Notes: generated by a model not told the origin, from the sequence alone. DNA of 13,527 bases from Clostridiales bacterium (GCA_019418545.1 DYBQ01000021.1:1-13527), one strand, 5' to 3'; positions 5,769 to 12,036 are shown, counted from the first letter of the stretch. A program made the numbers and translations.

Positions 5769-6548
5769 ATGCCAAAATATAAAATCGGTATCACGGAGGC
5801 TGGAGACGCTGGCCTTGACTTATCATGGGCAAATAAATTGGATACGGTTGATGGCGCGATTGTAATTACGAAGTGCATCACTCCAGATTTTTATGAAGTA
5901 GCCCTTGCGAACAAGGATAAGTTAATCATTCATGCAACGATTACAGGGTATGGTCATTCTATTTTGGAGCCAAATGTACCGCCTCAATATGAAGAGTTTA
6001 ATGCGATTATGGCCTTAGTAAAGGGCGGATTTCCAAAAGAAAAGGTGGTTATCCGAGTAGACCCAATAATTCCAACCCCAAAAGGAATCGATACAGCGAG
6101 AAAAATTATTAAGTCGTTTATGGATGTCGGTTTTTCAAGATATCGTGTAAGTATTATTGATATGTATCCCCATGTAAGGGAGCGATTCAAGGAGACTGGT
6201 CTTCCGTTACCGTATGGAGAATATGGTTTTTCTCCAAATGCAGAGCAGGTCTATGAGGTTGACAAAATGCTTTGTGAGTTGTCTATATACTGGTCATCTC
6301 TTGGAGATAAGGCAGGCTCTTGTGGGATGCTTATGATAGAAAGTTGTGCAGAGCCTGGGTTAACAAATGCAGCTCAATGCGGATGTATCTCGCTATACGA
6401 CTTAAACCTGCTTGGCTTGCATGATGAGGCCACCCCGGACAATTGTGGTTTCCAGAGAAAGAATTGCTTGTGTTACTCCGGTAAAACCGAGCTGCTTGAA
6501 CACAAGAAGCGGTGTGGTCATCAATGTCTATACTGCTATTGGAGATAA
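5769..6548 (+). CDS. DUF1848-like protein with C-terminal radical-SAM-type cysteine motif
   Basis: The 259-residue protein resembles the DUF1848 family (PF08902): IIHATITGYGHSILEPNVPP (53-72), then VVIRVDPIIPTPKG (93-106), a strand RVSIIDMYPHVRERF, MIESCAE (189-195), and a C-terminus with QRKNCLCYSG and C249GHQC253LYC256YW. DUF1848 proteins typically end in a CxxxCxYCYA motif of this kind. CxxxCxxC is the signature that holds the 4Fe-4S cluster in radical SAM enzymes, though it is usually near the N-terminus. Other cysteines (188, 193, 204, 206, 226, 233, 235) may bind a second metal. The substrate is unknown. TTTGGTGGTGGTG at 5754-5766 precedes ATG 5769. The N-terminus (MPKYKIGITEAGD) is less typical than the rest. 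No partner enzyme is evident nearby. Confidence 0.8.
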   Translation: MPKYKIGITEAGDAGLDLSWANKLDTVDGAIVITKCITPDFYEVALANKDKLIIHATITGYGHSILEPNVPPQYEEFNAIMALVKGGFPKEKVVIRVDPIIPTPKGIDTARKIIKSFMDVGFSRYRVSIIDMYPHVRERFKETGLPLPYGEYGFSPNAEQVYEVDKMLCELSIYWSSLGDKAGSCGMLMIESCAEPGLTNAAQCGCISLYDLNLLGLHDEATPDNCGFQRKNCLCYSGKTELLEHKKRCGHQCLYCYWR

Positions 6549-6569
6549 AACAGAACTTTGGTGGTTAAA

Positions 6570-6998
6570 ATGGGAGAAAAATTCCAGTCATTAGGGTTAG
6601 ACCCTCTTGTCATTCCGATGGTTGACTATTTTAACAAATCTGGATTGAAGACATGTATGTCCTGCCAGGGGCATAACAAAACCAATATGTCGATGTTCTG
6701 GATTGAGTTTGATAAGTCAGTAACTGAAGATGACATCTTGAATTTTATGAAAGGTCGCCTGAGTGCACAAGGAACATTCGTCTCGTGTGGCCGCTTTGCT
6801 AAGCGTGTAATAGGGTTCTATAATGTCAGAACCATAGAATGGAGAAAAGAAGAATGTTGGTGCTATTTTGCGGCAACACAGGAGGCTGCGGATGCCGATT
6901 TGCAGAGATGGTCATGCGATAACAACCCCTTTGACGGGATAGACGGGGAGCGTTACCAGGCGTATCGAACAGAGTTAAAACGGCTTGGAAAGATATAA
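6570..6998 (+). CDS. Hypothetical protein with CMSCQGHN motif, 142 residues
   Basis: The protein begins MGEKFQSLGLDPLVIPMVDY, then FNKSGLKTCMSCQGHNKTN with C29 and C32, a strand MFWIEFDKSVTEDDIL, a middle FVSCGRFAKRVIGFY, and a C-terminal helix ERYQAYRTELKRLG. The TCMSCQGHN element with a following SMFWIxFD strand recurs in uncharacterised phage and plasmid proteins, as far as I recall; no function is established. ATG 6570 is chosen because AACTTTGGTGGTTAAA (6554-6569) precedes it. The in-frame TTG at 6558 lies within that leader and is rejected. One CxxC alone is insufficient for a zinc site unless paired with C70, H35 or another molecule. Confidence 0.82.
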   Translation: MGEKFQSLGLDPLVIPMVDYFNKSGLKTCMSCQGHNKTNMSMFWIEFDKSVTEDDILNFMKGRLSAQGTFVSCGRFAKRVIGFYNVRTIEWRKEECWCYFAATQEAADADLQRWSCDNNPFDGIDGERYQAYRTELKRLGKI

Positions 6999-7013
6999 GG
7001 TGGTGTAGAAAAA

Positions 7014-7307
7014 ATGATTAAAACGGAAAGCGTTACTCGTGCGCAAGAATCTATCAAAGTCTTGAGTGCTATGCTGTCCACACACCAATGGGAGCCGGTT
7101 CGTAGAGAGCTTGAGTTTGCAATCAATGAATTGAAAAAGTGTATCCCAGCAAAGCCAATCAGAGTAAGCTGGGCTCCAAACCGTTGCCCTAACTGCGACG
7201 CAGACCTTGGCGGAGACTGCAACGACGGATACTACCAAAACCCATATTACGAATTTTGTCCAGAGTGCAGGCAGATTTTAGATTATGGTGGTGATGAATA
7301 TGTATGA
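7014..7307 (+). CDS. Zinc-ribbon protein, 97 residues
   Basis: Residues 1-45 form a helical region (SIKVLSAMLSTHQW, RRELEFAINELKKC) and residues 55-95 a zinc ribbon with C58PNC61 and C82PEC85; C69 is extra. The ribbon loop GGDCNDGYYQNPYYEF is aromatic and acidic. AAGGTGGTG at 6997-7005 precedes ATG 7014, a variant of the local initiation module. Its last 8 bases overlap the next small gene, and its final codons (GGDEY) are encoded by that gene's own TGGTGGTGATG leader, so this reading frame runs through the module. Role unknown. Confidence 0.83.
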   Translation: MIKTESVTRAQESIKVLSAMLSTHQWEPVRRELEFAINELKKCIPAKPIRVSWAPNRCPNCDADLGGDCNDGYYQNPYYEFCPECRQILDYGGDEYV

Positions 7308-7401
7308 TGGCTATGACCGCTGCTATGAGTGTAGCGCATATGGAGACGACTACTACATAGATGATGACGGTGAGTTAGTTTGCTATTGCCCAGAATGCTA
7401 G
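7300..7401 (+). CDS. Very small zinc-ribbon-like protein with an in-frame coding-like tail after TAG
   Basis: ATG 7300, with TGGTGGTGATG at 7286-7296, opens 33 codons: MYDGYDRCYECSAYGDDYY, then an acidic stretch and CYCPEC before TAG 7399-7401. Cysteines 8, 11, 30 and 33 form a minimal CxxC...CxxC ribbon. After the TAG the same frame continues as RLFDDEWYDDEWD to a TGA at 7441-7443. That tail has the same acidic, aromatic style as the body, which suggests the ancestral gene was 47 codons with a sense codon where TAG now stands, or that the UAG is partly read through. The downstream gene starts 8 bases after the TGA, leaving no independent use for the tail. Confidence 0.62.
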   Translation: MYDGYDRCYECSAYGDDYYIDDDGELVCYCPEC

Positions 7402-7450
7402 CGTCTGTTTGACGACGAATGGTATGATGACGAATGGGATTGATAGTGAT

Positions 7451-7783
7451 ATGCCAAAATACGATATAAACAAGCTGAGGTCTGCCGGCCTTAGATATCT
7501 TGCTGTCGATAAAGATGGGCAAGCGTGGGCGTTTGAAACAATCCCGCAAAGGGCGTATGGGTGCCATTGGATTTTGAGCGACGAGTTTCTACGCTCAAAA
7601 GAAAATGAAAACGAGCACTGGTCAAGAGTTCTTCATTGGAACTTGAAGGGCAGGAGAATATGTATGCCCGTATTTGACCTTCCAATTGATTTGAAATGGG
7701 AAGACGAACCGTATGATATTTTGGAAAATGGTCTTGTAAGAAAAGAAGATTTCAAAATATGGCCAGATTTTAGAAAATGTTAG
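7451..7783 (+). CDS. Hypothetical protein, 110 residues
   Basis: Starting at ATG 7451 the product begins MPKYDINKLRSAGLRYLAVD, with WAFETIPQRAYGCHWILSDE, a short KENENEHWSRVLHW helix, RRICMPVFDLPIDLKW and a C-terminus EDFKIWPDFRKC. It looks like a compact alpha/beta phage protein and I recognise no family or catalytic motif. The frame extends upstream to an ATG at 7409, but those codons overlap the tail of the previous small gene and read MTTNGMMTNGIDSD, which looks non-native. The initiation region (GATAGTGAT) is a weak version of the local module. It ends at TAG 7781, followed by TAGGTGGTGA, the leader of the nucleotidyltransferase gene. Confidence 0.75.
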   Translation: MPKYDINKLRSAGLRYLAVDKDGQAWAFETIPQRAYGCHWILSDEFLRSKENENEHWSRVLHWNLKGRRICMPVFDLPIDLKWEDEPYDILENGLVRKEDFKIWPDFRKC

Positions 7784-7800
7784 ATAGGTGGTGAACCGAA

Positions 7801-8823
7801 ATGACAACCGACCAGATTAGAGAGATGATTGCTGGCGACAAATACAATTTTCTGCGCGAGAATATCCACTTGAATGGCCGCATAATTTTCTTGACTTTGG
7901 GCGGCAGCTATTCATATGGCACCAATGTCGAAACATCAGATGTTGATGTTCGTGGTTGCGCATTGAACAGCAGGTCTGACCTTCTTGGTTTAACAAACTT
8001 TGAGCAAGTAGTCAACACAGAAACAGACACAACAGTTTACAGCTTTAATAAGCTGATTGGCTTATTGCTAAGCTGCAACCCAAATACGATTGAAATGCTT
8101 GGGTGTAAGCCTGAGCATTACTTTTTAATCACGGATATTGGGAGAGAGATGGTCGATAACAGAAAAATGTTTCTGTCAAGACGAGCAGTTCATTCCTTCG
8201 GCGGCTATGCGAATCAGCAGCTCCGCAGACTGGAGAACGCTATAGCAAGAGATAAATTGTCTCAGGGGCGCAAGGAAGAGCACATCCTTAAATCCATGCA
8301 AAGTGCAGTCAAGTCTTTTGAAGGAAGATATACCTCGTTTAAGAATGGGAGCATGGTTCTTTACACCGCAGACAGCGACAGAGATGACCTTGACAAAGAA
8401 ATCTTTGCCGATATCCATATAGATAAGTATCCGGTTCGCGAGTTCAATAGCGTTATGAACGACCTAACAAACATTATCGGGACTTATGAAAAGCTCAACC
8501 ATCGCAATCATAAGAAAGATGATAATCATCTGAACAAACACGCAATGCATCTCATACGATTGTACCTGATGTGTCTTGATATCCTCGAAAAGGAAGACAT
8601 CATAACCTATCGGGAAGAAGACCACGACCTTTTGATGAGCATCCGAGCGGGTGAATACCAAAAGGAAGATGGTACGTATTTGCCTGAGTTTTTTGAAATG
8701 GTAAACGACCTTGAGAAACGACTTGCATATGCGAAAGAGAACACGTCTCTTCCAAGCAATCCTAATATGAAAAAGGTAGAGGAGTTTGTAATGAGCGTAA
8801 ACAGGAGGGCAATCGATGAATAA
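7801..8823 (+). CDS. Predicted nucleotidyltransferase, COG3541-like (polymerase-beta fold)
   Basis: The 340-residue protein carries the hallmark of minimal polymerase-beta-type nucleotidyltransferases at residues 34-51: GGSYSYGTNVETSDVDVRG, i.e. GS-x3-G with the two metal-binding aspartates D47 and D49. The rest is mainly helical (AVHSFGGYANQQLRRLENAI, HAMHLIRLYLMCLDIL), as in the COG3541 (YcgL) group, some of which sit next to RNA ligases. The expected reaction is transfer of a nucleotide to RNA, nucleotide or protein; the acceptor is unknown. The third catalytic acid is not obvious from reading alone. TAGGTGGTGA at 7785-7794 precedes ATG 7801. It overlaps the CCA-adding enzyme gene by 8 bases, so the two are probably made in similar amounts and act on related substrates. 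No ligase gene is in view. Confidence 0.83.
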   Translation: MTTDQIREMIAGDKYNFLRENIHLNGRIIFLTLGGSYSYGTNVETSDVDVRGCALNSRSDLLGLTNFEQVVNTETDTTVYSFNKLIGLLLSCNPNTIEMLGCKPEHYFLITDIGREMVDNRKMFLSRRAVHSFGGYANQQLRRLENAIARDKLSQGRKEEHILKSMQSAVKSFEGRYTSFKNGSMVLYTADSDRDDLDKEIFADIHIDKYPVREFNSVMNDLTNIIGTYEKLNHRNHKKDDNHLNKHAMHLIRLYLMCLDILEKEDIITYREEDHDLLMSIRAGEYQKEDGTYLPEFFEMVNDLEKRLAYAKENTSLPSNPNMKKVEEFVMSVNRRAIDE

Positions 8824-10177
8824 AATCGCAATGCCACTGGGCGCAAGAACTATTGTACAAGGACTTCGATATGCAAACTATGACGCCTACGTAGTAGGAG
8901 GGTGTGTAAGAGACAGCCTGCTCGGTCTGGAACCAAAGGATTGGGATATCTGTACATCTGCTACTCCAGAAGAAATGAAAGAATACTTTTCCCGTTGCAG
9001 CGTAAGAACCATAGACACCGGTCTAAAACATGGAACCATTACAGTGGACATGGAGCGGAGCGGGAAATTTGAAGTCACGACATTCCGCATCGACAACCAC
9101 TACTCAGATGGGCGGCATCCAGATAGTGTGGATTTCACGGAGAGCATATACCTTGATTTGGCGCGGAGGGATTTTACAATCAATGCAATGGCGTTCAATC
9201 AGGCCGGTCTGATAGACCCATATCACGGGAGAGTAGATTTGGAAAACAAAGTCATTCGATGCGTAGGAAATCCGGATGACAGATTCAACGAGGATGCGCT
9301 CCGTATTTTGCGTGCTTTACGATTTGCGTCTACATATGGATTTCAGATAGAGGACAAAACAAAAGAATCAATACATAGAAATAAAGGCAACCTGAACAAT
9401 ATCTCAGCGGAGAGAATCCAATCTGAACTCTGCAAAATGCTTTTCGGAAAAGGGATACTTGAAATCCTTCTGGAGTTTAGCGATGTAATCACTACTGTCA
9501 TACCGGAGCTCAAACCGTGTATCGGATTCCAGCAAAACAATCCATACCATCAGTATGATGTTTACGAGCATATAGCTCACGCCGTAGCAAATTATACCGG
9601 TTCTGATATCTCAGTGAAGGTAGCGCTGCTATTACATGATATCGGGAAGCCGTATTGTTACACAGAGGACGAAAAGGGTGGGCACTTTCACGGCCACGCT
9701 GTGCCAAGCAAAGATATTTCAGAGGAAGTGTTAAATCGACTTCGTTTTGACAACAAAACAAAAGGCGAGGTTTTAGACCTCGTCTTATATCACGATTCTC
9801 TTATAGAGCCAACGACTAAAACAGTGAAGAGATGGCTCAACAAAATCGGGGAGCACAGACTTTCTCAGTTAATTGATGTTAGGCTGGCAGATATATATGC
9901 CCATGCAGAAGGGACGCAGGAGTCTCGCATCAAGCGGTGCAACGACATCAAGGCTATTATGGAAGAGGTAATAAAGCAGGAGCAATGTTTCTCCATTAAA
10001 GACCTTGCTATCAATGGGAAAGATATCATGTCATTCAGAGTTCCAGAAGGGAAGATAGTTGGAGATACACTGCAATTTATTCTTAACATGGTTATTTCGG
10101 GCGACGTTGAAAACACAATCGAAGCGCAAATGGAAGAGGTTAAAAAATACTTGGACGGGAAAGGCGTGTTGGTATGA
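8816..10177 (+). CDS. cca: CCA-adding enzyme (tRNA nucleotidyltransferase) with HD domain
   Basis: This class II enzyme adds or repairs the 3' CCA of tRNA using CTP and ATP. At 453 residues it is full length for the bacterial form. Visible motifs: VVGGCVRDSLLG (26-37) with the turn that holds the nucleotide, the catalytic pair D42-x-D44 (KDWDICTSATPEE), RRDFTINAMA (117-126), EDALRILRALRF (159-170), and ISAERIQSEL of the neck. The C-terminal half has an HD phosphohydrolase core: H252 (YEHIAHA), H274D275 (LLLHDIGKP), FHGHA (291-295) and H326D327. ATG 8816 follows ACAGGAGGG (8801-8809). It overlaps the upstream stop by 8 bases and ends in an ATGA overlap with the next gene. A phage copy would let the element maintain tRNA ends during infection. 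Assignment is secure; the poly(A) polymerase family is a less likely alternative. Confidence 0.95.
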   Translation: MNKIAMPLGARTIVQGLRYANYDAYVVGGCVRDSLLGLEPKDWDICTSATPEEMKEYFSRCSVRTIDTGLKHGTITVDMERSGKFEVTTFRIDNHYSDGRHPDSVDFTESIYLDLARRDFTINAMAFNQAGLIDPYHGRVDLENKVIRCVGNPDDRFNEDALRILRALRFASTYGFQIEDKTKESIHRNKGNLNNISAERIQSELCKMLFGKGILEILLEFSDVITTVIPELKPCIGFQQNNPYHQYDVYEHIAHAVANYTGSDISVKVALLLHDIGKPYCYTEDEKGGHFHGHAVPSKDISEEVLNRLRFDNKTKGEVLDLVLYHDSLIEPTTKTVKRWLNKIGEHRLSQLIDVRLADIYAHAEGTQESRIKRCNDIKAIMEEVIKQEQCFSIKDLAINGKDIMSFRVPEGKIVGDTLQFILNMVISGDVENTIEAQMEEVKKYLDGKGVLV

Positions 10178-10491
10178 TAACAGAGGATATGGTTCGGTCT
10201 GGTATTCGAGAACACCTGATTACGTTTATAGTTGACCCCAATATGGGTAGTGGAACGGTGTGCAGCATAGGGGATAGCTGGTTTTACTTTGGTGGCCAGG
10301 AGGCAGAAGATGCGGCGCCGGAAGAGTATCTTGCAAACACTCCATTGGACGACCTTGTCAGAGAAGTATATGAGGTTTTGGAAGAGTTCGATAAGGACGA
10401 CGACTTCAGAGACGAATATGCGTACTACGAGGCCGTGCTAACATACTGGAACAAATATACCGAAAGCAACAAGGTACGATTGATATTTTAA
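10174..10491 (+). CDS. Small acidic conserved hypothetical protein, 105 residues
   Basis: It begins MITEDMVRSGIREHLITFIV, has DPNMGSGTVCSIGDSWFYFG (a beta-hairpin) and then a strongly acidic helical half, EEYLANTPLDDLVREVYEVL and DKDDDFRDEYAYYEAVL. The same arrangement (DPNxGxGTVC.IGDxWFYFGG then PEEYLAN) is familiar from uncharacterised proteins in gut Firmicute phages and mobile elements. Highly acidic small phage proteins sometimes mimic DNA, but there is no direct evidence for that here. ATG 10174 overlaps the CCA-enzyme stop (ATGA), so translation is likely coupled. It is the last gene before the hairpin-rich gap, suggesting a transcription-unit boundary after it. Confidence 0.82.
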   Translation: MITEDMVRSGIREHLITFIVDPNMGSGTVCSIGDSWFYFGGQEAEDAAPEEYLANTPLDDLVREVYEVLEEFDKDDDFRDEYAYYEAVLTYWNKYTESNKVRLIF

Positions 10492-10496
10492 CTCAC

Positions 10497-10759
10497 AGCC
10501 TTCTGAACCGTTGAGGCTTAATTCAGCGGTATCCCATACCGGTTGCCCTGAAGATTTGCTGTTTACATATAATTAAGTCCAGCAGCTTTTCGCCAAAGGC
10601 AAAAGTGAGAGTTCGGCTCTATTGTTCCGAGTCCGGCAACCCGCTTCGCGGGTGAGAGATTTTTGACTCGCATCGCATTGCAAGCAATGCTCGCGAGTCT
10701 TGCCGGCCTTCGGAACAAATACCTAATGCACATCGGCTACACTCAATATACTGCCGATG
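10497..10759 (+). ncRNA. Candidate structured RNA with a three-way junction (unrecognised family)
   Basis: The 312-base gap 10492-10803 has no gene but many stems. In order: AGCCT/AGGCT (10497-10501 / 10514-10518); CGGTAT-CCC-ATACCG (10527-10541); CTTTT-c-GCC / GGC-AAAAG (10586-10605); AGAG/CTCT (10608-10620); then a junction. P1 is TTGTTCCGA/TCGGAACAA (10622-10630 / 10710-10718) plus CCGGCAA/TTGCCGG (10633-10639 / 10700-10706). P2 is CCCGC-TTC-GCGGG (10640-10652), directly abutting P1. P3 is GACTCGC/GCGAGTC (10665-10671 / 10693-10699) capped by GCATTG-CAAG-CAATGC (10675-10690), also abutting P1. A last hairpin is CATCGGC/GCCGATG (10731-10737 / 10753-10759). Zero-length joins on two sides of the junction are typical of folded RNA. 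I do not recognise the family. It could instead be DNA structure (origin or recombination site) or a leader of the hydrolase gene. Confidence 0.6.
10543..10573 (+). promoter_or_regulatory. Possible sigma-A-type promoter inside the hairpin-rich gap
   Basis: TATAAT at 10568-10573 is a perfect -10 hexamer, with TTGCCC (10543-10548, four of six matches to TTGACA) 19 bases upstream, slightly long spacing. Transcription would begin near 10580, just before the CTTTT hairpin and the three-way junction, and run into the hydrolase gene. A match of this quality can occur by chance. Confidence 0.3.
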
Positions 10760-10803
10760 CGGAGGACAACCGGATTACTTTATTATTTTGAAAGGGTGGT
10801 TCG

Positions 10804-11526
10804 ATGTTGAAACGATTGCTATGTATGAGTACAGCCGCCCTGCTTATGGTTAATGCACCTATGGCAGCGGCGGCTATGGAAGGTACGTCCACTTATGTTT
10901 CGGTCACTGGATATGATGCTAACGTGGATTATACGGCGCAGATTTACGAATGTCTAAAAGACGGTAGTCCATATGCGATTGAAGTTGGTTACATATATGA
11001 ACAGCAAAGGAATCTGAAGATTCGTGATATGGGTTTATCTCAATATCAAGAAACGGACTACTTCAGCAGGTTTGATAATGCAGACGAAATTTTGAACGCT
11101 ATGGAGTCTGACAAGGAAACACAGAGCAGCAGCGGCAGTGAAGAGCATGATACCCATCCTACCTATTCAGATGAAGATTTATACTGGCTTTCCAGAGTTG
11201 TGTATGCAGAGGCTGGGTGTAACTGGTTCCCTGATTGGGTTCAACAGGCCGTGGCAAGCGTAGTTGTCAACCGAGTGAACGACTCCAGATATCCCAATAC
11301 CATTCGGGATGTCATTTTCCAGTCTGGTCAATATGGATGTGTTAACAACGGAAGTATCTATAACACTCCAACAAGTAAGGTGGTAACCAATTGCAAATAT
11401 GTTCTGGAACATGGGTCAACTCTACCATCTTATGTGATTGGGCAGTCTGGGATGGCACTTGGCCCGGTGTATACATCATATTATGACAACGTCCTTGGCA
11501 CAACGATTTACTTCTTTTCGGTATAA
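10804..11526 (+). CDS. Secreted SleB/CwlJ-type cell-wall hydrolase
   Basis: The 240-residue protein starts with a signal peptide: MLKR, a hydrophobic stretch (LLCMSTAALLMVNAPM) and an AAAAM cleavage region near residue 24. A linker rich in Ser, Glu and Asp (residues ~102-120) leads to a Hydrolase_2 (SleB/CwlJ) domain from ~123: DLYWLSRVVYAEAGCNWFP with the probable catalytic Glu136, VASVVVNRVNDSRYPNTIRD, VIFQSGQYGCV, and a C-terminal YYDNVLGTTIYFF. This family cleaves the glycan strand of peptidoglycan as a lytic transglycosylase or glucosaminidase-like enzyme. AAAGGGTGG at about 10791-10799 precedes ATG 10804. In a phage it could serve as endolysin or host-remodelling enzyme; no holin is visible. 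The Met-rich, Ala-rich signal suggests Sec export from a Gram-positive host. Confidence 0.9.
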   Translation: MLKRLLCMSTAALLMVNAPMAAAAMEGTSTYVSVTGYDANVDYTAQIYECLKDGSPYAIEVGYIYEQQRNLKIRDMGLSQYQETDYFSRFDNADEILNAMESDKETQSSSGSEEHDTHPTYSDEDLYWLSRVVYAEAGCNWFPDWVQQAVASVVVNRVNDSRYPNTIRDVIFQSGQYGCVNNGSIYNTPTSKVVTNCKYVLEHGSTLPSYVIGQSGMALGPVYTSYYDNVLGTTIYFFSV

Positions 11527-11531
11527 CGAGA

Positions 11532-12035
11532 TTGAAAAAGAACATTAAACTGATGGGGACTTATGGGGTCTTGCGCCTTGGCGCCTCTGAGTTCCTTTTT
11601 GATGCAGAAGACCTTCCGCTGATTGAAAACAGAGATTGGTATCGGGATAAGGACGGGTATCTTGTCAACTGCTACTATTACAATGGGCGAAGAAGGTTCA
11701 CCAGATTCCACAGAATTGTGATGCACGCAAAGCCAAAGCAATTTGTTGACCATATCAATCGCAATCGGGCGGACAACCGCAAGCAAAATTTGCGATGCTG
11801 CAAATACGCTGAGAACGATAGGAACCGTGGAATATATTCATCCAACAAATCCGGCGTTGCCGGCGTGTATTACGATAAGCAGCGTCGCAAGTGGGTGGCC
11901 AATATTTCCTATAACCGAAAGCGTGTATTTCTTGGCAGGTTCGAGTTAAAAGAAGACGCTGTTGCTGCGCGTCTTGCCAAAGAGAAAGAGTTGTTCAAAG
12001 AATATTCCCCACAAATACCAGTCGTGGAGGTGTGA
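11532..12035 (+). CDS. HNH homing-type endonuclease with AP2 DNA-binding domain
   Basis: The 167-residue protein has an HNH_3-like core at 58-92: FHRIVMH with H60, VDHINRNRADNRKQNLRCCK with D73, H74 and N82/N86, the zigzag that binds metal and cuts DNA. An AP2-like DNA-binding domain follows at 104-157: NKSGVAGVYYDKQRRKWVAN, KRVFLGRFELKEDAVAA. This combination marks free-standing selfish endonucleases common in phages, which spread by cutting alleles that lack them. The start is uncertain: TTG 11532 gives MKKNIKLMGTYGV with only a poor ribosome binding site, and ATG 11553 would shorten it by seven residues. It lies 5 bases after the hydrolase stop. No intron or intein ends are evident around it. 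Confidence 0.9.
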   Translation: MKKNIKLMGTYGVLRLGASEFLFDAEDLPLIENRDWYRDKDGYLVNCYYYNGRRRFTRFHRIVMHAKPKQFVDHINRNRADNRKQNLRCCKYAENDRNRGIYSSNKSGVAGVYYDKQRRKWVANISYNRKRVFLGRFELKEDAVAARLAKEKELFKEYSPQIPVVEV

Positions 12036-12036
12036 A

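Larger units (their letters stand above)
4896..7803 (+). repeat. Dispersed initiation module (A/C)TTTGGTGGTGAT before consecutive genes
   Basis: Near-identical leaders precede successive start codons: 4896-4915 and 5144-5163 (19 of 20 bases alike), 5406-5426, 5754-5771 and 6554-6572, with shorter versions at 6997-7013, 7284-7302 and 7785-7803. Each contains GGTGGT 6-12 bases before the start. GGTGGTGAT matches the extended anti-Shine-Dalgarno complement GGAGGTGAT at eight of nine positions, so these act as ribosome binding sites. The shared flanking bases (AACTTTGG, AATTTGG) go beyond what pairing requires. Confidence 0.75.

Noticed and set aside
10640..10664. CCCGC/GCGGG hairpin followed by a T-run as a terminator
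   Set aside because: Seven mixed bases lie between the stem and the five Ts, and the hairpin fits better as an arm of the three-way junction.
10622..10718. Three-way junction as tRNA, hammerhead ribozyme or integron attC site
   Set aside because: No T-loop or anticodon arm, no CUGANGA/GAAA core, and no RYYYAAC/GTTRRRY ends.
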